A stretch of DNA of 64,000 bases from Flavimobilis marinus (GTDB lineage: Bacteria > Actinomycetota > Actinomycetes > Actinomycetales > Cellulomonadaceae): the NCBI RefSeq assembly GCF_900113055.1, contig NZ_FONZ01000005.1:62001-126000 (forward strand). Reading direction: 5' to 3'. Below the pieces are notes generated by a model. That model saw nothing but the letters and a program-made list of their open reading frames with translations, searched no databases and was not told the DNA's origin. Positions 42,753 through 51,200 of the stretch are shown here, one piece after another. Within the stretch, counting starts at the first letter, position 1. Each line of letters opens with the position of its first letter. The position numbers and the translations under genes were made by a program.

Positions 42753-43966
42753 CGCTGCCACGGGAGCCACGCTCTCACGACGAAGTCCCCGGACCGGTCC
42801 ACGCCGGACGTGAGGGTGCCGCCGGCGAGCTCGGCGCGTTCGGTGAGCCCCGTCAGGCCGAGGCCGGACGGGGGCAGGGGCGCGCCCGCCCGCGTGACGG
42901 CGGGGTTGCGCACCTCGAGCGAGATCCCCTCGCCCGGGGCTCCGGTCACGTTCACGACGACGGGAGCCCCGGGAGCGTGCTTGCGCGCGTTCGTCAGCGC
43001 CTCCTGGACGATGCGGTAGGCGCTGCGGCTGGTCGAGTCGGGCAGGTCCGTCAGGTGCGCCGACACCGGGAGAGCCATCGTGAAGTCGATCTCCGCGCCG
43101 ATCGACCGCGCCTCGGCCACGAGGGCGTCGAGCACGACGAGCGTGGGCTGGGGCAGCTCGGGCCGTCCGTCGCCCGACGCGTCGTCGTCGCGCAGCACGC
43201 CGAGGACCTCCCGGAGCTCCCGGAGCGCCAGGTGGGCGTTGTCCCGGATGATCGCCGCGGCGTCAGCCGTCTCCTCGCGCGTGAGGTCCGTGCGGTAGGC
43301 GAGGGCACCCGAGTGCATGGCCACCAGAGAGATCCTGTGCGCGAGGACGTCGTGCATCTCGCGGGCGATGCGGGAGCGCTCCTGCGTACGGGCCTGGTCG
43401 ACTCGCGCGGACTGCTCGCGCTCGGCCGTCTCGGCACGCAGCTGCAGGGTCGCGACGAGCTCCCGGCGCGCCCCGATGTAGAAGCCGATCGCGATGCAGA
43501 TGCCGTAGAGCAGCACCGAGATGAGGGCCGTCACCCACCAGGGTGCCGCTCCTTCGACCGTCGGGTAGATCTGCTCGAAGGTGAACCCCCCAGCGAGCCA
43601 CAGGACACCGATGAGCAGCACCTCGCGCCAGCGGCGGCGGGTTGCGACGGAGACGACCGTGAGGATCACGGCGCCGATGCTCAGTGCTGAGAAAGCCGAG
43701 AACGCGGCGACGATCATCCCGACGGCGAGCGGCCAGCGCCGGCGGAACCACAGGAGCACGAGGGCGAGCACACCGGCGAGGACGTCCACGAGCACCAGCG
43801 CGGGTTCCGGCTGGGTGGTCGCGTCCTCCAGGGCAGTGCCGACCGAGCCGACGAACACCGCGAGACCGAAGACGAGCGCGACCACGAAGCGCCAGGTCTT
43901 GCCCCAAGTGCCCAGCGGCTCCGGGCGAAAGTCCTGGGCCAGGCGCGGGGCGGCGGTGGCGGGCAT
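42749..43966 (-). CDS. Sensor histidine kinase, NarL-partner (HisKA_3) type
   Basis: 405 residues. Five or six membrane helices with no large external sensor domain, then a dimerisation helix with the H-box REMHDVLAHRISLVAMHSGAL, and an ATPase domain (VQEALTNARKHAPG, GLGLTGLTERAELAGGTL). This DesK/LiaS-like layout usually senses membrane or envelope stress. The ATG is six bases from a TAGGCT -10 element. First gene of a two-gene operon, divergent from the ABC exporter genes, which are likely targets. Confidence 0.94.
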   Translation of the reverse strand: MPATAAPRLAQDFRPEPLGTWGKTWRFVVALVFGLAVFVGSVGTALEDATTQPEPALVLVDVLAGVLALVLLWFRRRWPLAVGMIVAAFSAFSALSIGAVILTVVSVATRRRWREVLLIGVLWLAGGFTFEQIYPTVEGAAPWWVTALISVLLYGICIAIGFYIGARRELVATLQLRAETAEREQSARVDQARTQERSRIAREMHDVLAHRISLVAMHSGALAYRTDLTREETADAAAIIRDNAHLALRELREVLGVLRDDDASGDGRPELPQPTLVVLDALVAEARSIGAEIDFTMALPVSAHLTDLPDSTSRSAYRIVQEALTNARKHAPGAPVVVNVTGAPGEGISLEVRNPAVTRAGAPLPPSGLGLTGLTERAELAGGTLTSGVDRSGDFVVRAWLPWQR

Positions 43967-43972
43967 AGGGGA

Positions 43973-43978
43973 AGCCTA
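43973..43978 (-). promoter_or_regulatory. -10 element, leaderless promoter of the kinase-regulator operon
   Basis: TAGGCT on the minus strand, six bases before ATG 43966. Confidence 0.55.
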
Positions 43979-44138
43979 GGTGGCACCTGACACTTGCCGA
44001 CACGTCCCCTGGTCGGGTGCGCGGCGATGCCGGTACCGACCAAAGTTGGAGCGCTGGTGCCTCAGGTCGCGGCGCCGGGGCCGCGAGCGATGCCGCAGAC
44101 CGATGCGACGGAAGCGGCCCGGACGCGAGGGTGGAGCC

Positions 44139-45038
44139 ATGATCACAGTCGAACGACTCACCAAGAGGTACGGCACCTTCACCGCCGTCGACGACCTGAC
44201 GTTCGAGGTCAAGCCCGGTCGCGTGACCGGGTTCCTCGGCCCCAACGGCGCCGGCAAGTCGACCGCCATGCGGATGATGGTCGGCCTGACCACCCCGACG
44301 TCTGGCACCGCGCGCATCGGCGGCAAGCCCTACGGCGCGCTGCCCAACCCCGGCCGCCACGTCGGCGTCCTGCTCGACGCCGGAGCCCAGCACCCCGGCC
44401 GCACCGGTCGCGAGGTCCTCAACCTGGGCGCGCTGATGATGGGCGTCGACCGCAAGCGCGTCGACGAGCTGCTCGACGTCGTCGGGCTCACCTCCAACGA
44501 GGCGGGGCGGCGGGTACGCAACTACTCGCTCGGGATGCGGCAGCGGCTCGGGATCGCCGGAGCGCTGCTCGGCGACCCCCAGGTCCTTGTCCTCGACGAG
44601 CCCGTCAACGGCCTGGACCCGGCGGGCATCCGCTGGATGCGATCGCTGCTGGCTTCCTTCGCGGCCGAGGGCGGCACCGTGCTGCTCTCGAGCCACCTGC
44701 TCATGGAGATGGAGGCTGTGTCCGACGACCTCGTCGTCATCGGCCACGGCCGGATCGTCGCGCAGGGCGCCAAGGAGGACCTCCTGGCCGTCCCCGGTAG
44801 CGTGGTGTCGAGCACCGACGACGCCGCGCTCGCCCATGCCCTGACCCGGGCGGAGATCGAGGTCGCCCCGCACGCCAGCGGTGGCCTGAGCACGAGCGCG
44901 AAGCCCGACGCGGTGGGCCAGGTGGCGCTCGCCGCGGGGATCGCGCTCACCCGCCTGACGGCGGCGCAGAGCAACGGCCTCGAGGACCTCTTCTTCGAGC
45001 TCACCGCCAGCACCAGCCGCGAGGGGGTGGCGGCATGA
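44139..45038 (+). CDS. ABC transporter ATP-binding protein (exporter type)
   Basis: 299 residues from ATG 44139. Walker A LGPNGAGKST, Q-loop region HVGVLLDAGAQHPGRT, signature YSLGMRQRLGIAGALLG, Walker B VLVLDEPVNGLDP and switch His in LLSSHLL. The C-terminal 90 residues resemble the regulatory extension of DrrA/BcrA-like exporters. It overlaps the permease gene by four bases (ATGA). The upstream divergent two-component system suggests control by envelope stress or a peptide antibiotic. Confidence 0.94.
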   Translation: MITVERLTKRYGTFTAVDDLTFEVKPGRVTGFLGPNGAGKSTAMRMMVGLTTPTSGTARIGGKPYGALPNPGRHVGVLLDAGAQHPGRTGREVLNLGALMMGVDRKRVDELLDVVGLTSNEAGRRVRNYSLGMRQRLGIAGALLGDPQVLVLDEPVNGLDPAGIRWMRSLLASFAAEGGTVLLSSHLLMEMEAVSDDLVVIGHGRIVAQGAKEDLLAVPGSVVSSTDDAALAHALTRAEIEVAPHASGGLSTSAKPDAVGQVALAAGIALTRLTAAQSNGLEDLFFELTASTSREGVAA

Positions 45039-45796
45039 GCGCCCTCGCCGTGCACGCGCCGGTCCCCTTCTCCCGTCTCTCCCGCGTCGAGCTCCGCAAG
45101 CAGCTCGACACGCGCTCGGGGCGCTGGTTCGTCATCGTCATCGCAGCCATCACGGCACTCGTCATGGTCCCGGTCGCGTGGCTCAGCGAACCGGCTGACC
45201 TCACCTTCATGGGGTTCTTCGGGGCGGCCGTCCTGCCCCAGATGTTCCTGCTCCCGGTGATCGGGATCATGGCCGCCACTTCCGAGTGGTCCCAGCGGAC
45301 CGCCATGGTCACCTTCACGCACGAGCCGCGCCGCCTGCGCGTGGCCGTCGCGAAGCTGGTCAGTGCCGTGGGGCTCGGGCTCGTCGTCATCGTGGCGACC
45401 GCGCTCATCGCCGCCGTGGCCAACGTGGTCGGCACGCTCGCGCGGGACACCGGCATGGTGTGGTCCCTCGACGGGCAGCTGATCAGCAGCATCGTCTTGA
45501 TGCAGATCATCTTCATCGCCCAGGGCGTGGGCTTCGGGATGCTCCTGCAGAACACCCCGGTCGCGCTCGTCGCGTACTACGTGCTGCCCACCGCGTGGAC
45601 GATCGTCACGAACCTGATCGCGGCCATGCGGGAGCCGGCCGAGTGGCTGGACCTGGGTATCGCGACGGCGCCCCTGCTGGAGTCGGGCGCCATGACCGGT
45701 GGCGAGTGGGCGCGGCTCGCGGTCGCGACCACGCTGTGGGTGCTCCTGCCGCTGGCCGCCGGGATGTGGCGGATGGCGCGGCGCGAGGTGAAGTAG
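45035..45796 (+). CDS. ABC transporter permease (ABC-2 type)
   Basis: 253 residues with six membrane segments. The N-terminal VELRKQLDTRSGRWFVIVIAAI and TSEWSQRTAMVTFTHEPRRLRVAVAKL are typical of ABC-2 permeases that pair with BcrA-like ATPases. It should form the channel with the ATPase encoded just upstream. Substrate not identifiable. Confidence 0.92.
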   Translation: MSALAVHAPVPFSRLSRVELRKQLDTRSGRWFVIVIAAITALVMVPVAWLSEPADLTFMGFFGAAVLPQMFLLPVIGIMAATSEWSQRTAMVTFTHEPRRLRVAVAKLVSAVGLGLVVIVATALIAAVANVVGTLARDTGMVWSLDGQLISSIVLMQIIFIAQGVGFGMLLQNTPVALVAYYVLPTAWTIVTNLIAAMREPAEWLDLGIATAPLLESGAMTGGEWARLAVATTLWVLLPLAAGMWRMARREVK

Positions 45797-45824
45797 CGCG
45801 ATCGGACGCAGCCGCCGCGGCGGG

Positions 45825-46475
45825 CTACCGGGTCGAGAGGTCGAGACCCAGGAGCCCGCCGTCGGCGGTCAGCCGCCGGAAGCCCAGGTGCTCGTAGAAC
45901 CCGATCGCGGCCGTGTTCTGCAGAGAGACGCCGAGGTGGACCCCGGGCGCCCCGGCCGCGCGCAGGGCGTCGAACAGCGTCGCGAGCAGGCGTCGTCCGT
46001 AGCCGCCGCCCTGCGCCGCCGGCAGCAGGTCGACGTGCAGGTGCGCCGGGTATCGCTCGAGGTGCGCAGGGTCGACGGCGTGCGGTCGATGGATCGCCCG
46101 GACCGGGCCTGCGTCGAAGGTGCCCGCCGAAAACGCTGCGAGCGGGTAGCGCTCACGCAGCGACGGCCACCACTGGCGTTCGAGCTGCTCCGCGAACGCA
46201 GCGGTGTCTGCCGTGCCCACGACGTATCCCACGACACCCGCGGGGCCCTCGACCGACGCGTCCGCCAGGACGAACGCCAGCTCAGGAGCGAAGCGCAGGT
46301 AGGCGCCGAGGTAGACGTCGCCCAGCAGGCGTGGCTCAGCGGTGAGACCGGACGCGTCCGCGCCGTCGGCGCCCGTACACAGGCAGATCTCGTACAGCCG
46401 CTCGACCTCGGCCGGGTCGTGGGTGCGTGCGGGACGGATCGTGAGCCGCGCGGTGGGGTGGGCCGGGTCCGTCAT
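45825..46475 (-). CDS. GNAT family N-acetyltransferase
   Basis: 216 residues. N-terminal LTIRPARTHDPAEVERLYEICLCTGADGADASGL, and the acetyl-CoA region HVDLLPAAQGGGYGRRLLATLFDALRAAG (QGxGxG/A as QGGGYGRRL), then VHLGVSLQNTAAIGFYEHLGF. It resembles the GNATs found beside or fused to O-GlcNAcase in actinobacteria, but no such enzyme is here. A TAGATT -10 sits six bases from the ATG and its promoter is interleaved with that of the divergent kinase gene. Confidence 0.9.
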   Translation of the reverse strand: MTDPAHPTARLTIRPARTHDPAEVERLYEICLCTGADGADASGLTAEPRLLGDVYLGAYLRFAPELAFVLADASVEGPAGVVGYVVGTADTAAFAEQLERQWWPSLRERYPLAAFSAGTFDAGPVRAIHRPHAVDPAHLERYPAHLHVDLLPAAQGGGYGRRLLATLFDALRAAGAPGVHLGVSLQNTAAIGFYEHLGFRRLTADGGLLGLDLSTR

Positions 46476-46481
46476 GGCGCG

Positions 46482-46510
46482 AATCTACCGCTGCGCCCGC
46501 GGAGTAGTCT
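46482..46510. promoter_or_regulatory. Interleaved divergent leaderless promoters (GNAT / histidine kinase)
   Basis: Leftward -10 TAGATT (46487-46482) and rightward -10 TAGTCT (46505-46510) are 17 bases apart, so each -10 occupies the position where the other promoter would have its -35. Start codons are six bases from each. Confidence 0.55.
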
Positions 46511-46516
46511 GCGGGG

Positions 46517-47347
46517 ATGCTGGACTCGGCGACGTGGTGGGTGCTGGCCGCCGCGACCGTCGCGCTCGGCGCGTCGGCCATCGCCGGGTGGGCACGGGCG
46601 CGCACCCTGCGCCGTCGGCTCGAGGCGTCGCGGCACGAGGCCGAACGTCTCCGCTCGCTCGCCCAGGCGCGGGCCTCGCGCTCGTCGGTGCTCTCGCACG
46701 AGATCCGCACCCCGCTCGCCCTCGTCAAGGGCGCGGCCGAGCTCCTGGCAGAGCAGACGCCCGGGCCGCTCAACGACCGGCAGCGACAGTTCGTCGACAC
46801 GATCACCCAGAACTGCCAGTCGATGATCGCGATGGCCGAGGACCTCCTGATCACTGCGCGGCTCGAGGCCCAGCTCTTCGAGCTCCACGTCGAGCGCACC
46901 GACCTGCGCGCCCTCGTGCGTCAGACCGTGCGGGAGATGCGGCGCGTCCACCCCGGCCGCATCCTCCTCGACTCGCGCGGCGCCCCGCTGTGGCTCGACA
47001 TCGACCGCAACCTCATCCGCCAGGTGATCTGGAACCTCGTGAACAACGCCGCCCGCCACGGGGGCGAGGGGGTCGTCATCGTCGTGCGGATCACCGAGGG
47101 GGACCACGACGTCCTCGTCTCCGTCTCCGACGACGGCCCGGGGATGACGCCCGAGGAGCGGGAGAACCTCTTCGTCCCGTTCGGCGTCGGTGCGCGCACG
47201 AGCGGCACCGGCCTCGGCATGGTCATCACCCGTGAGATCGTCGACCTGCACGGCGGGCGGATCTTCGTCGACACCGCCGCACGCGTGGGGACCGTGGTGC
47301 TGCTCAGCCTCCCCCGTACGGTGCAGTCCGCGGAGCGGCTGGCATGA
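46517..47347 (+). CDS. Sensor histidine kinase (HisKA type), small and without sensor domain
   Basis: 276 residues. A single N-terminal membrane helix (WWVLAAATVALGASAIAG), then a coiled linker, the H-box VLSHEIRTPLALVKGAAELL and an ATPase domain (IRQVIWNLVNNAARHG, DDGPGMTPEERENLF, GTGLGMVITREIVDLHGG). It has no extracytoplasmic sensor, so it either senses within the membrane or relies on a partner. It overlaps the OmpR-type regulator gene by four bases (ATGA). Next to an iron importer, suggesting iron or metal status as the signal. Confidence 0.94.
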   Translation: MLDSATWWVLAAATVALGASAIAGWARARTLRRRLEASRHEAERLRSLAQARASRSSVLSHEIRTPLALVKGAAELLAEQTPGPLNDRQRQFVDTITQNCQSMIAMAEDLLITARLEAQLFELHVERTDLRALVRQTVREMRRVHPGRILLDSRGAPLWLDIDRNLIRQVIWNLVNNAARHGGEGVVIVVRITEGDHDVLVSVSDDGPGMTPEERENLFVPFGVGARTSGTGLGMVITREIVDLHGGRIFVDTAARVGTVVLLSLPRTVQSAERLA

Positions 47348-48048
47348 CCGCGACGGAGGCCTCCCTCGCCCCCGTCGCGCTCGTCGTCGACGACGAGCCG
47401 CAGATGCGCGCGATCGTCACGTTCGCCCTCGAGACCCAGGGCTTCCGCTGCCTCGAGGCTGGGTCCGCGGAGCGGGCGTGGGAGCTGGTCGAGACGACGC
47501 CGCTCGACCTCGTGGTCCTCGACGTCATGCTCCCGGGCGAGGACGGTATCGCCCTGTGCCGACGCATCCGCGAGGGCTACCAGGTGCCCGTGATCCTCCT
47601 GACGGCGCGCAGCGAGGTGGGGGACCGGGTGGAGGGGCTGGAGTCCGGCGCCGACGACTACCTCACCAAGCCGTTCAGCCCGCGCGAGCTCGCGCTGCGA
47701 GCCCAGGCGGTCGTACGCCGCTCCCGGCCGGCCGTGAGCCCCGGCCGGATCGTCGTCGGGAGCCTCGAGATCGATCTCGCCACCATGCGCGCGAGCGACC
47801 AGGGCGAGCCCCTGCAGCTGTCCGTGAACGAGCTTCGCCTGCTCGTCGCCCTCGCCTCGCGACCGGGCGAGCCGATCGCGTGGCGCGACCTCGTCCACGA
47901 GGTCTGGGCCACCGTGTCGGACGAGGGCGGCCGCGAGATGCTCAAGACCGCCGTGTACCGGCTGCGCTCGCGGCTCGAGGCCGACCCGTCACGCCCTGAG
48001 CGCATCCTGACCGTCCGTGGCGTCGGCTACCGGATGCTGCCCCGCTGA
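47344..48048 (+). CDS. Two-component response regulator, OmpR/PhoB type
   Basis: 234 residues. Receiver: ALVVDDEPQMRAIVTFAL, phospho-acceptor Asp in LVVLDVMLPGEDG, Thr in ILLTARSEVGDRV, Lys in DDYLTKPFSPREL. The C-terminal winged helix ends ILTVRGVGYRMLPR. Partner of the coupled kinase upstream. Repeated CTGTGACC sites directly downstream, ahead of the iron ABC genes, are strong candidates for its binding sites. Confidence 0.95.
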   Translation: MTATEASLAPVALVVDDEPQMRAIVTFALETQGFRCLEAGSAERAWELVETTPLDLVVLDVMLPGEDGIALCRRIREGYQVPVILLTARSEVGDRVEGLESGADDYLTKPFSPRELALRAQAVVRRSRPAVSPGRIVVGSLEIDLATMRASDQGEPLQLSVNELRLLVALASRPGEPIAWRDLVHEVWATVSDEGGREMLKTAVYRLRSRLEADPSRPERILTVRGVGYRMLPR

Positions 48049-48090
48049 ACGGCTCCTCACGGTGCGGTGCGGGCCCGCAACGAGCGCAGG

Positions 48091-48168
48091 TCACGGACCT
48101 GCGACCGCGGCGGGGCGAGAAGGGACCTAGGTCACAGGACTGTGACCCTTCGTGTCCCTGCTGTGACC
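48091..48168. promoter_or_regulatory. Repeated GGTCACAG/CTGTGACC sites upstream of the iron ABC operon
   Basis: A perfect inverted repeat GGTCACAG-GA-CTGTGACC at 48130-48147. CTGTGACC recurs at 48161-48168, exactly 21 bases (two helical turns) after the copy at 48140. A weaker version, GGTCACGG-AC-CTGCGACC, lies near 48091-48108. All lie in the 216-base gap before the binding-protein gene. Likely operator of the adjacent OmpR-type regulator. Confidence 0.65.
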
Positions 48169-48264
48169 GCTCGTGCGCTGGACCCGGCCTAACGTCGACC
48201 CAGATGCCCGGTTCCTACCGCGGCCCAGCAGCGATCCCGTGTTTCACCGTGCAAAGGAGCACCC

Positions 48265-49311
48265 ATGAACATCAGGAAGGCAGTCGCCCTCGCCAGCGTG
48301 ATGGGCTTCGCCATGACCCTCACCGCCTGCGCCGCTGACTCGCAGTCGGGGAGCCAGTCGGAGGACGGCCCGATCACCATCGCGTGCGGAGCCATGGAGG
48401 ACTGGTGCCAGAAGATGACCGAGGAGTTCACGAAGACGAGCGGCATCGAGGCGAACTTCGTGCGCCTCTCGTCCGGTGAGACCGTGGCCCGCCTCGAGGC
48501 GTCGAAGGACTCCCCCGAGTTCGACGTCTGGCACGGCGGACCGGTCGACGGGTTCGGTGCCGCGAAGAACGCTGACCTCATCGAGGCCTACAAGTCCCCG
48601 AACGCCGAAGCCATCCCTGCGGAGTACCGCGACCCGGACGGCTACTGGACCGGCGTGTACGTCGGCGTCCTCGGCTTCTGCTCCAACCAGTCCTCCCTCG
48701 ACAAGCTCGGCGTCGACGTCCCGAGCTCCTGGGACGACCTTCTGGCCCCCGAGCTGAAGAAGCAGGTCTCCTCGGCGCACCCCTCCACCTCCGGCACGGC
48801 GTTCACCACGCTGTGGACGCAGGTCGAGCGGCTGGGCGGCGAGGAAGAGGCCTTCGGCTACATGAGCCAGCTGCACAACAGCATCCTGCAGTACTCCAAG
48901 AGCGGTACCGCCCCGGGGCAGATCGCCGGCCGCGGCGAGGTCGCCGTCGGGCTCGTGTTCTCGCACGACTGCGTGAAGTACCAGGAGGAGGGCATGACGG
49001 ACCTCGTCGTCTCCTTCCCCGAGGAGGGCACCGGATACGAGATCGGCGGCGTCGCGCTGATCAAGGGCTCCAAGCACCAGGCCGCAGCCCAGAAGTACAT
49101 CGACTGGACGCTGACCGCCGAGGCGCAGAGCTTCGGACCCACCGTCGGGTCCTACCAGGTGCTCACGAACCCGGACGCCACCTCGGACGACCGGATGGTC
49201 AAGCTCGATGACGTGAACCTCGTCGACTACGACTTCGTCGAGGCCGCCGCAGCCAAGAAGGGCATGACGACGCGGTTCGACGAGGAGATCGCCTCCGCCC
49301 CCAAGGAGTGA
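48265..49311 (+). CDS. Iron(III)-type ABC transporter substrate-binding lipoprotein
   Basis: 348 residues with AAAGGAG before the ATG. Signal peptide and lipobox (VMGFAMTLTAC). The type 2 periplasmic-binding fold of the AfuA/FbpA group: ITIACGAMEDWCQKMTEEF, VRLSSGETVARLEASKDSPEFDVWHGG, YWTGVYVGVLGFCSNQ, VPSSWDDLLAPELKKQV. Free ferric iron or a ferric chelate is the likely cargo, but relatives also carry 2-aminoethylphosphonate, thiamine or polyamines. First gene of a three-gene importer operon downstream of a two-component system. Confidence 0.88.
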   Translation: MNIRKAVALASVMGFAMTLTACAADSQSGSQSEDGPITIACGAMEDWCQKMTEEFTKTSGIEANFVRLSSGETVARLEASKDSPEFDVWHGGPVDGFGAAKNADLIEAYKSPNAEAIPAEYRDPDGYWTGVYVGVLGFCSNQSSLDKLGVDVPSSWDDLLAPELKKQVSSAHPSTSGTAFTTLWTQVERLGGEEEAFGYMSQLHNSILQYSKSGTAPGQIAGRGEVAVGLVFSHDCVKYQEEGMTDLVVSFPEEGTGYEIGGVALIKGSKHQAAAQKYIDWTLTAEAQSFGPTVGSYQVLTNPDATSDDRMVKLDDVNLVDYDFVEAAAAKKGMTTRFDEEIASAPKE

Positions 49312-49404
49312 CGCTCGGCCGGCGGGGCCACAGCGCCCCGCCGGTCCACCGCTCGACGTCAGCACCCTCGGGCCCTCGCGCCCCGACCCCGGAGGCCACC
49401 TCCC

Positions 49405-51144
49405 ATGACAGCCACCCTCACGCCGGCGACGGTCCCGGCTGCCGCCCCGGCGGCGCCGACGACCCGGACGAAGACGAAGCGGGACATCCCCACGGTCGTC
49501 GTGATCGTCCTCGTCTCCGTGGCCCTGCTCCTCCTGATCGGCCTGCCGCTCGGCAAGATCCTCGTCACCGCGGTGTCGGCCGAGGGCCTCGAGGTCGCCC
49601 AGGCGATGTTCACCTCCCCGGTGAACCGCAAGATCGTCGTCAACACGGTGATCCTGGGCACGCTCGTCGGGGCGATCGGCACCGCGATCGGCTTCGCGAT
49701 GGCCTATGCCCAGGCGCGGATGAAGTTCCGGGGCAAGAAGCTGCTGCACCTGATCGCGCTCCTGCCGATCGTCTCGCCGCCGTTCGCGGTCGCTACCGCG
49801 GTCATCACCCTGTTCGGCCGCAGCGGCCTGATCACGAACAAGGTCTTCGGCCTCGAGACCAACATCTACGGGCTCACCGGCCTGACGATCGTGCTCGCGC
49901 TGTCGTTCTTCCCCGTGGCGTACATGAACCTCCTCGGGATGCTGCGCAGCCTCGATCCCGCACTCGACGAGGCGGCGTCGGGCATGGGCGCCAACAAGTG
50001 GCAGATCTTCCGGACCGTGACGCTCCCGATGCTCGTCCCGGGCTTCGGCGGCGCCTTCCTGCTGCTGTTCGTCGAGGCGATCGCCGACCTCGCCAACCCT
50101 CTCGTGATCGGCGGTGACTTCACCGTCCTGTCCTCCCGTGCGTACATCGCCATCACGGGCGAGTACGACGTCGCGAGCGGCTCGGCCTACTCCGTGTTCC
50201 TCCTGGTGCCGGCCCTGCTCGTGTTCCTGGTCCAGCGGTACTGGAGCAGCCGCCGCAGCATCGTGTCGGTGACCGGCAAGCCGTCCGGACGGGTGCGTGA
50301 GATCGAGGGCTGGGCACGCGTGCCGCTCATGGTGGTGGTGTTCGGCATCGCCGCGCTGATCGTGACGATCTACGCCACCGTGATCATCGGCGGGTTCGTG
50401 CAGATCCTCGGGGTCAACAACACCTTCACGCTCGACAACTACCGGTACGTGGTGCAGGGCATCGGCTCGGACGCCATGATCGACACCACCGTGCTGGCCC
50501 TGCTGGCGACGCCGATCGCCGCGATCCTCGGCATGCTGGTCGCCTGGCTCGTCGTCCGCAAGCTCAAGCGCGGTCGAGGCCTGATGGACTTCGCCGGCAT
50601 GCTCGGGCTCGCCGTCCCGGGCACGGTCGTCGGCATCGGCTACGCGCTGGCCTTCAACCGCCCGCTCGTCGTCGGCAACGTCCAGCTGCTCCCAGCCTTC
50701 GCCGGGGGAGCCGCGGTGTTCGGCGGGGCGGTCGCGATCGTCATGGTCTACGTGATCCGCTCGATGCCCTCAGCCCAGCGCTCGGGCGTCGCGGCCCTCC
50801 AGCAGATCGACCCCGCGATCGACGAGGCGTCGGCGTCGCTCGGCGCGACCGGCGTGACGACCTTCCGGCGGGTGACCCTGCCGCTCATCAGGCCCGCACT
50901 GCTCTCCGGTCTGACCTATGCGTTCGCCCGGTCGATGACGACGCTGTCGCCGATCATCTTCATCACGACGCCGCAGACCAAGATCATGACGTCCCAGATC
51001 CTGTCCGAGGTCGACTCCGGCCGCTTCGGGAACGCGTTCGCGTACTGCACGATCCTGATCGTGATCGTCATGACGGTGATCGGTCTGCTCAACCTCGCGG
51101 CTCGGGGCAGGACCCCCGTCCCGGTCGCGGCGAGCGGCGCATGA
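49405..51144 (+). CDS. Iron(III)-type ABC transporter permease (fused two-domain, FbpB-like)
   Basis: 579 residues with about twelve membrane helices in two homologous halves. Each half has the EAA loop that contacts the ATPase: LDPALDEAASGMGANKWQIFRTVTLPML in the first and IDPAIDEASASLGATGVTTFRRVTLPLI in the second. The fused two-domain layout is typical of ferric iron, thiamine and 2-AEP importers. A Thr/Ala/Pro-rich cytoplasmic leader precedes the first helix. Confidence 0.92.
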   Translation: MTATLTPATVPAAAPAAPTTRTKTKRDIPTVVVIVLVSVALLLLIGLPLGKILVTAVSAEGLEVAQAMFTSPVNRKIVVNTVILGTLVGAIGTAIGFAMAYAQARMKFRGKKLLHLIALLPIVSPPFAVATAVITLFGRSGLITNKVFGLETNIYGLTGLTIVLALSFFPVAYMNLLGMLRSLDPALDEAASGMGANKWQIFRTVTLPMLVPGFGGAFLLLFVEAIADLANPLVIGGDFTVLSSRAYIAITGEYDVASGSAYSVFLLVPALLVFLVQRYWSSRRSIVSVTGKPSGRVREIEGWARVPLMVVVFGIAALIVTIYATVIIGGFVQILGVNNTFTLDNYRYVVQGIGSDAMIDTTVLALLATPIAAILGMLVAWLVVRKLKRGRGLMDFAGMLGLAVPGTVVGIGYALAFNRPLVVGNVQLLPAFAGGAAVFGGAVAIVMVYVIRSMPSAQRSGVAALQQIDPAIDEASASLGATGVTTFRRVTLPLIRPALLSGLTYAFARSMTTLSPIIFITTPQTKIMTSQILSEVDSGRFGNAFAYCTILIVIVMTVIGLLNLAARGRTPVPVAASGA

Positions 51145-51200
51145 GCGCCCGCCCCGCACTCTCGTCCCCCTCTGCACGCTACGCCGGCAAGGAGCTCACC

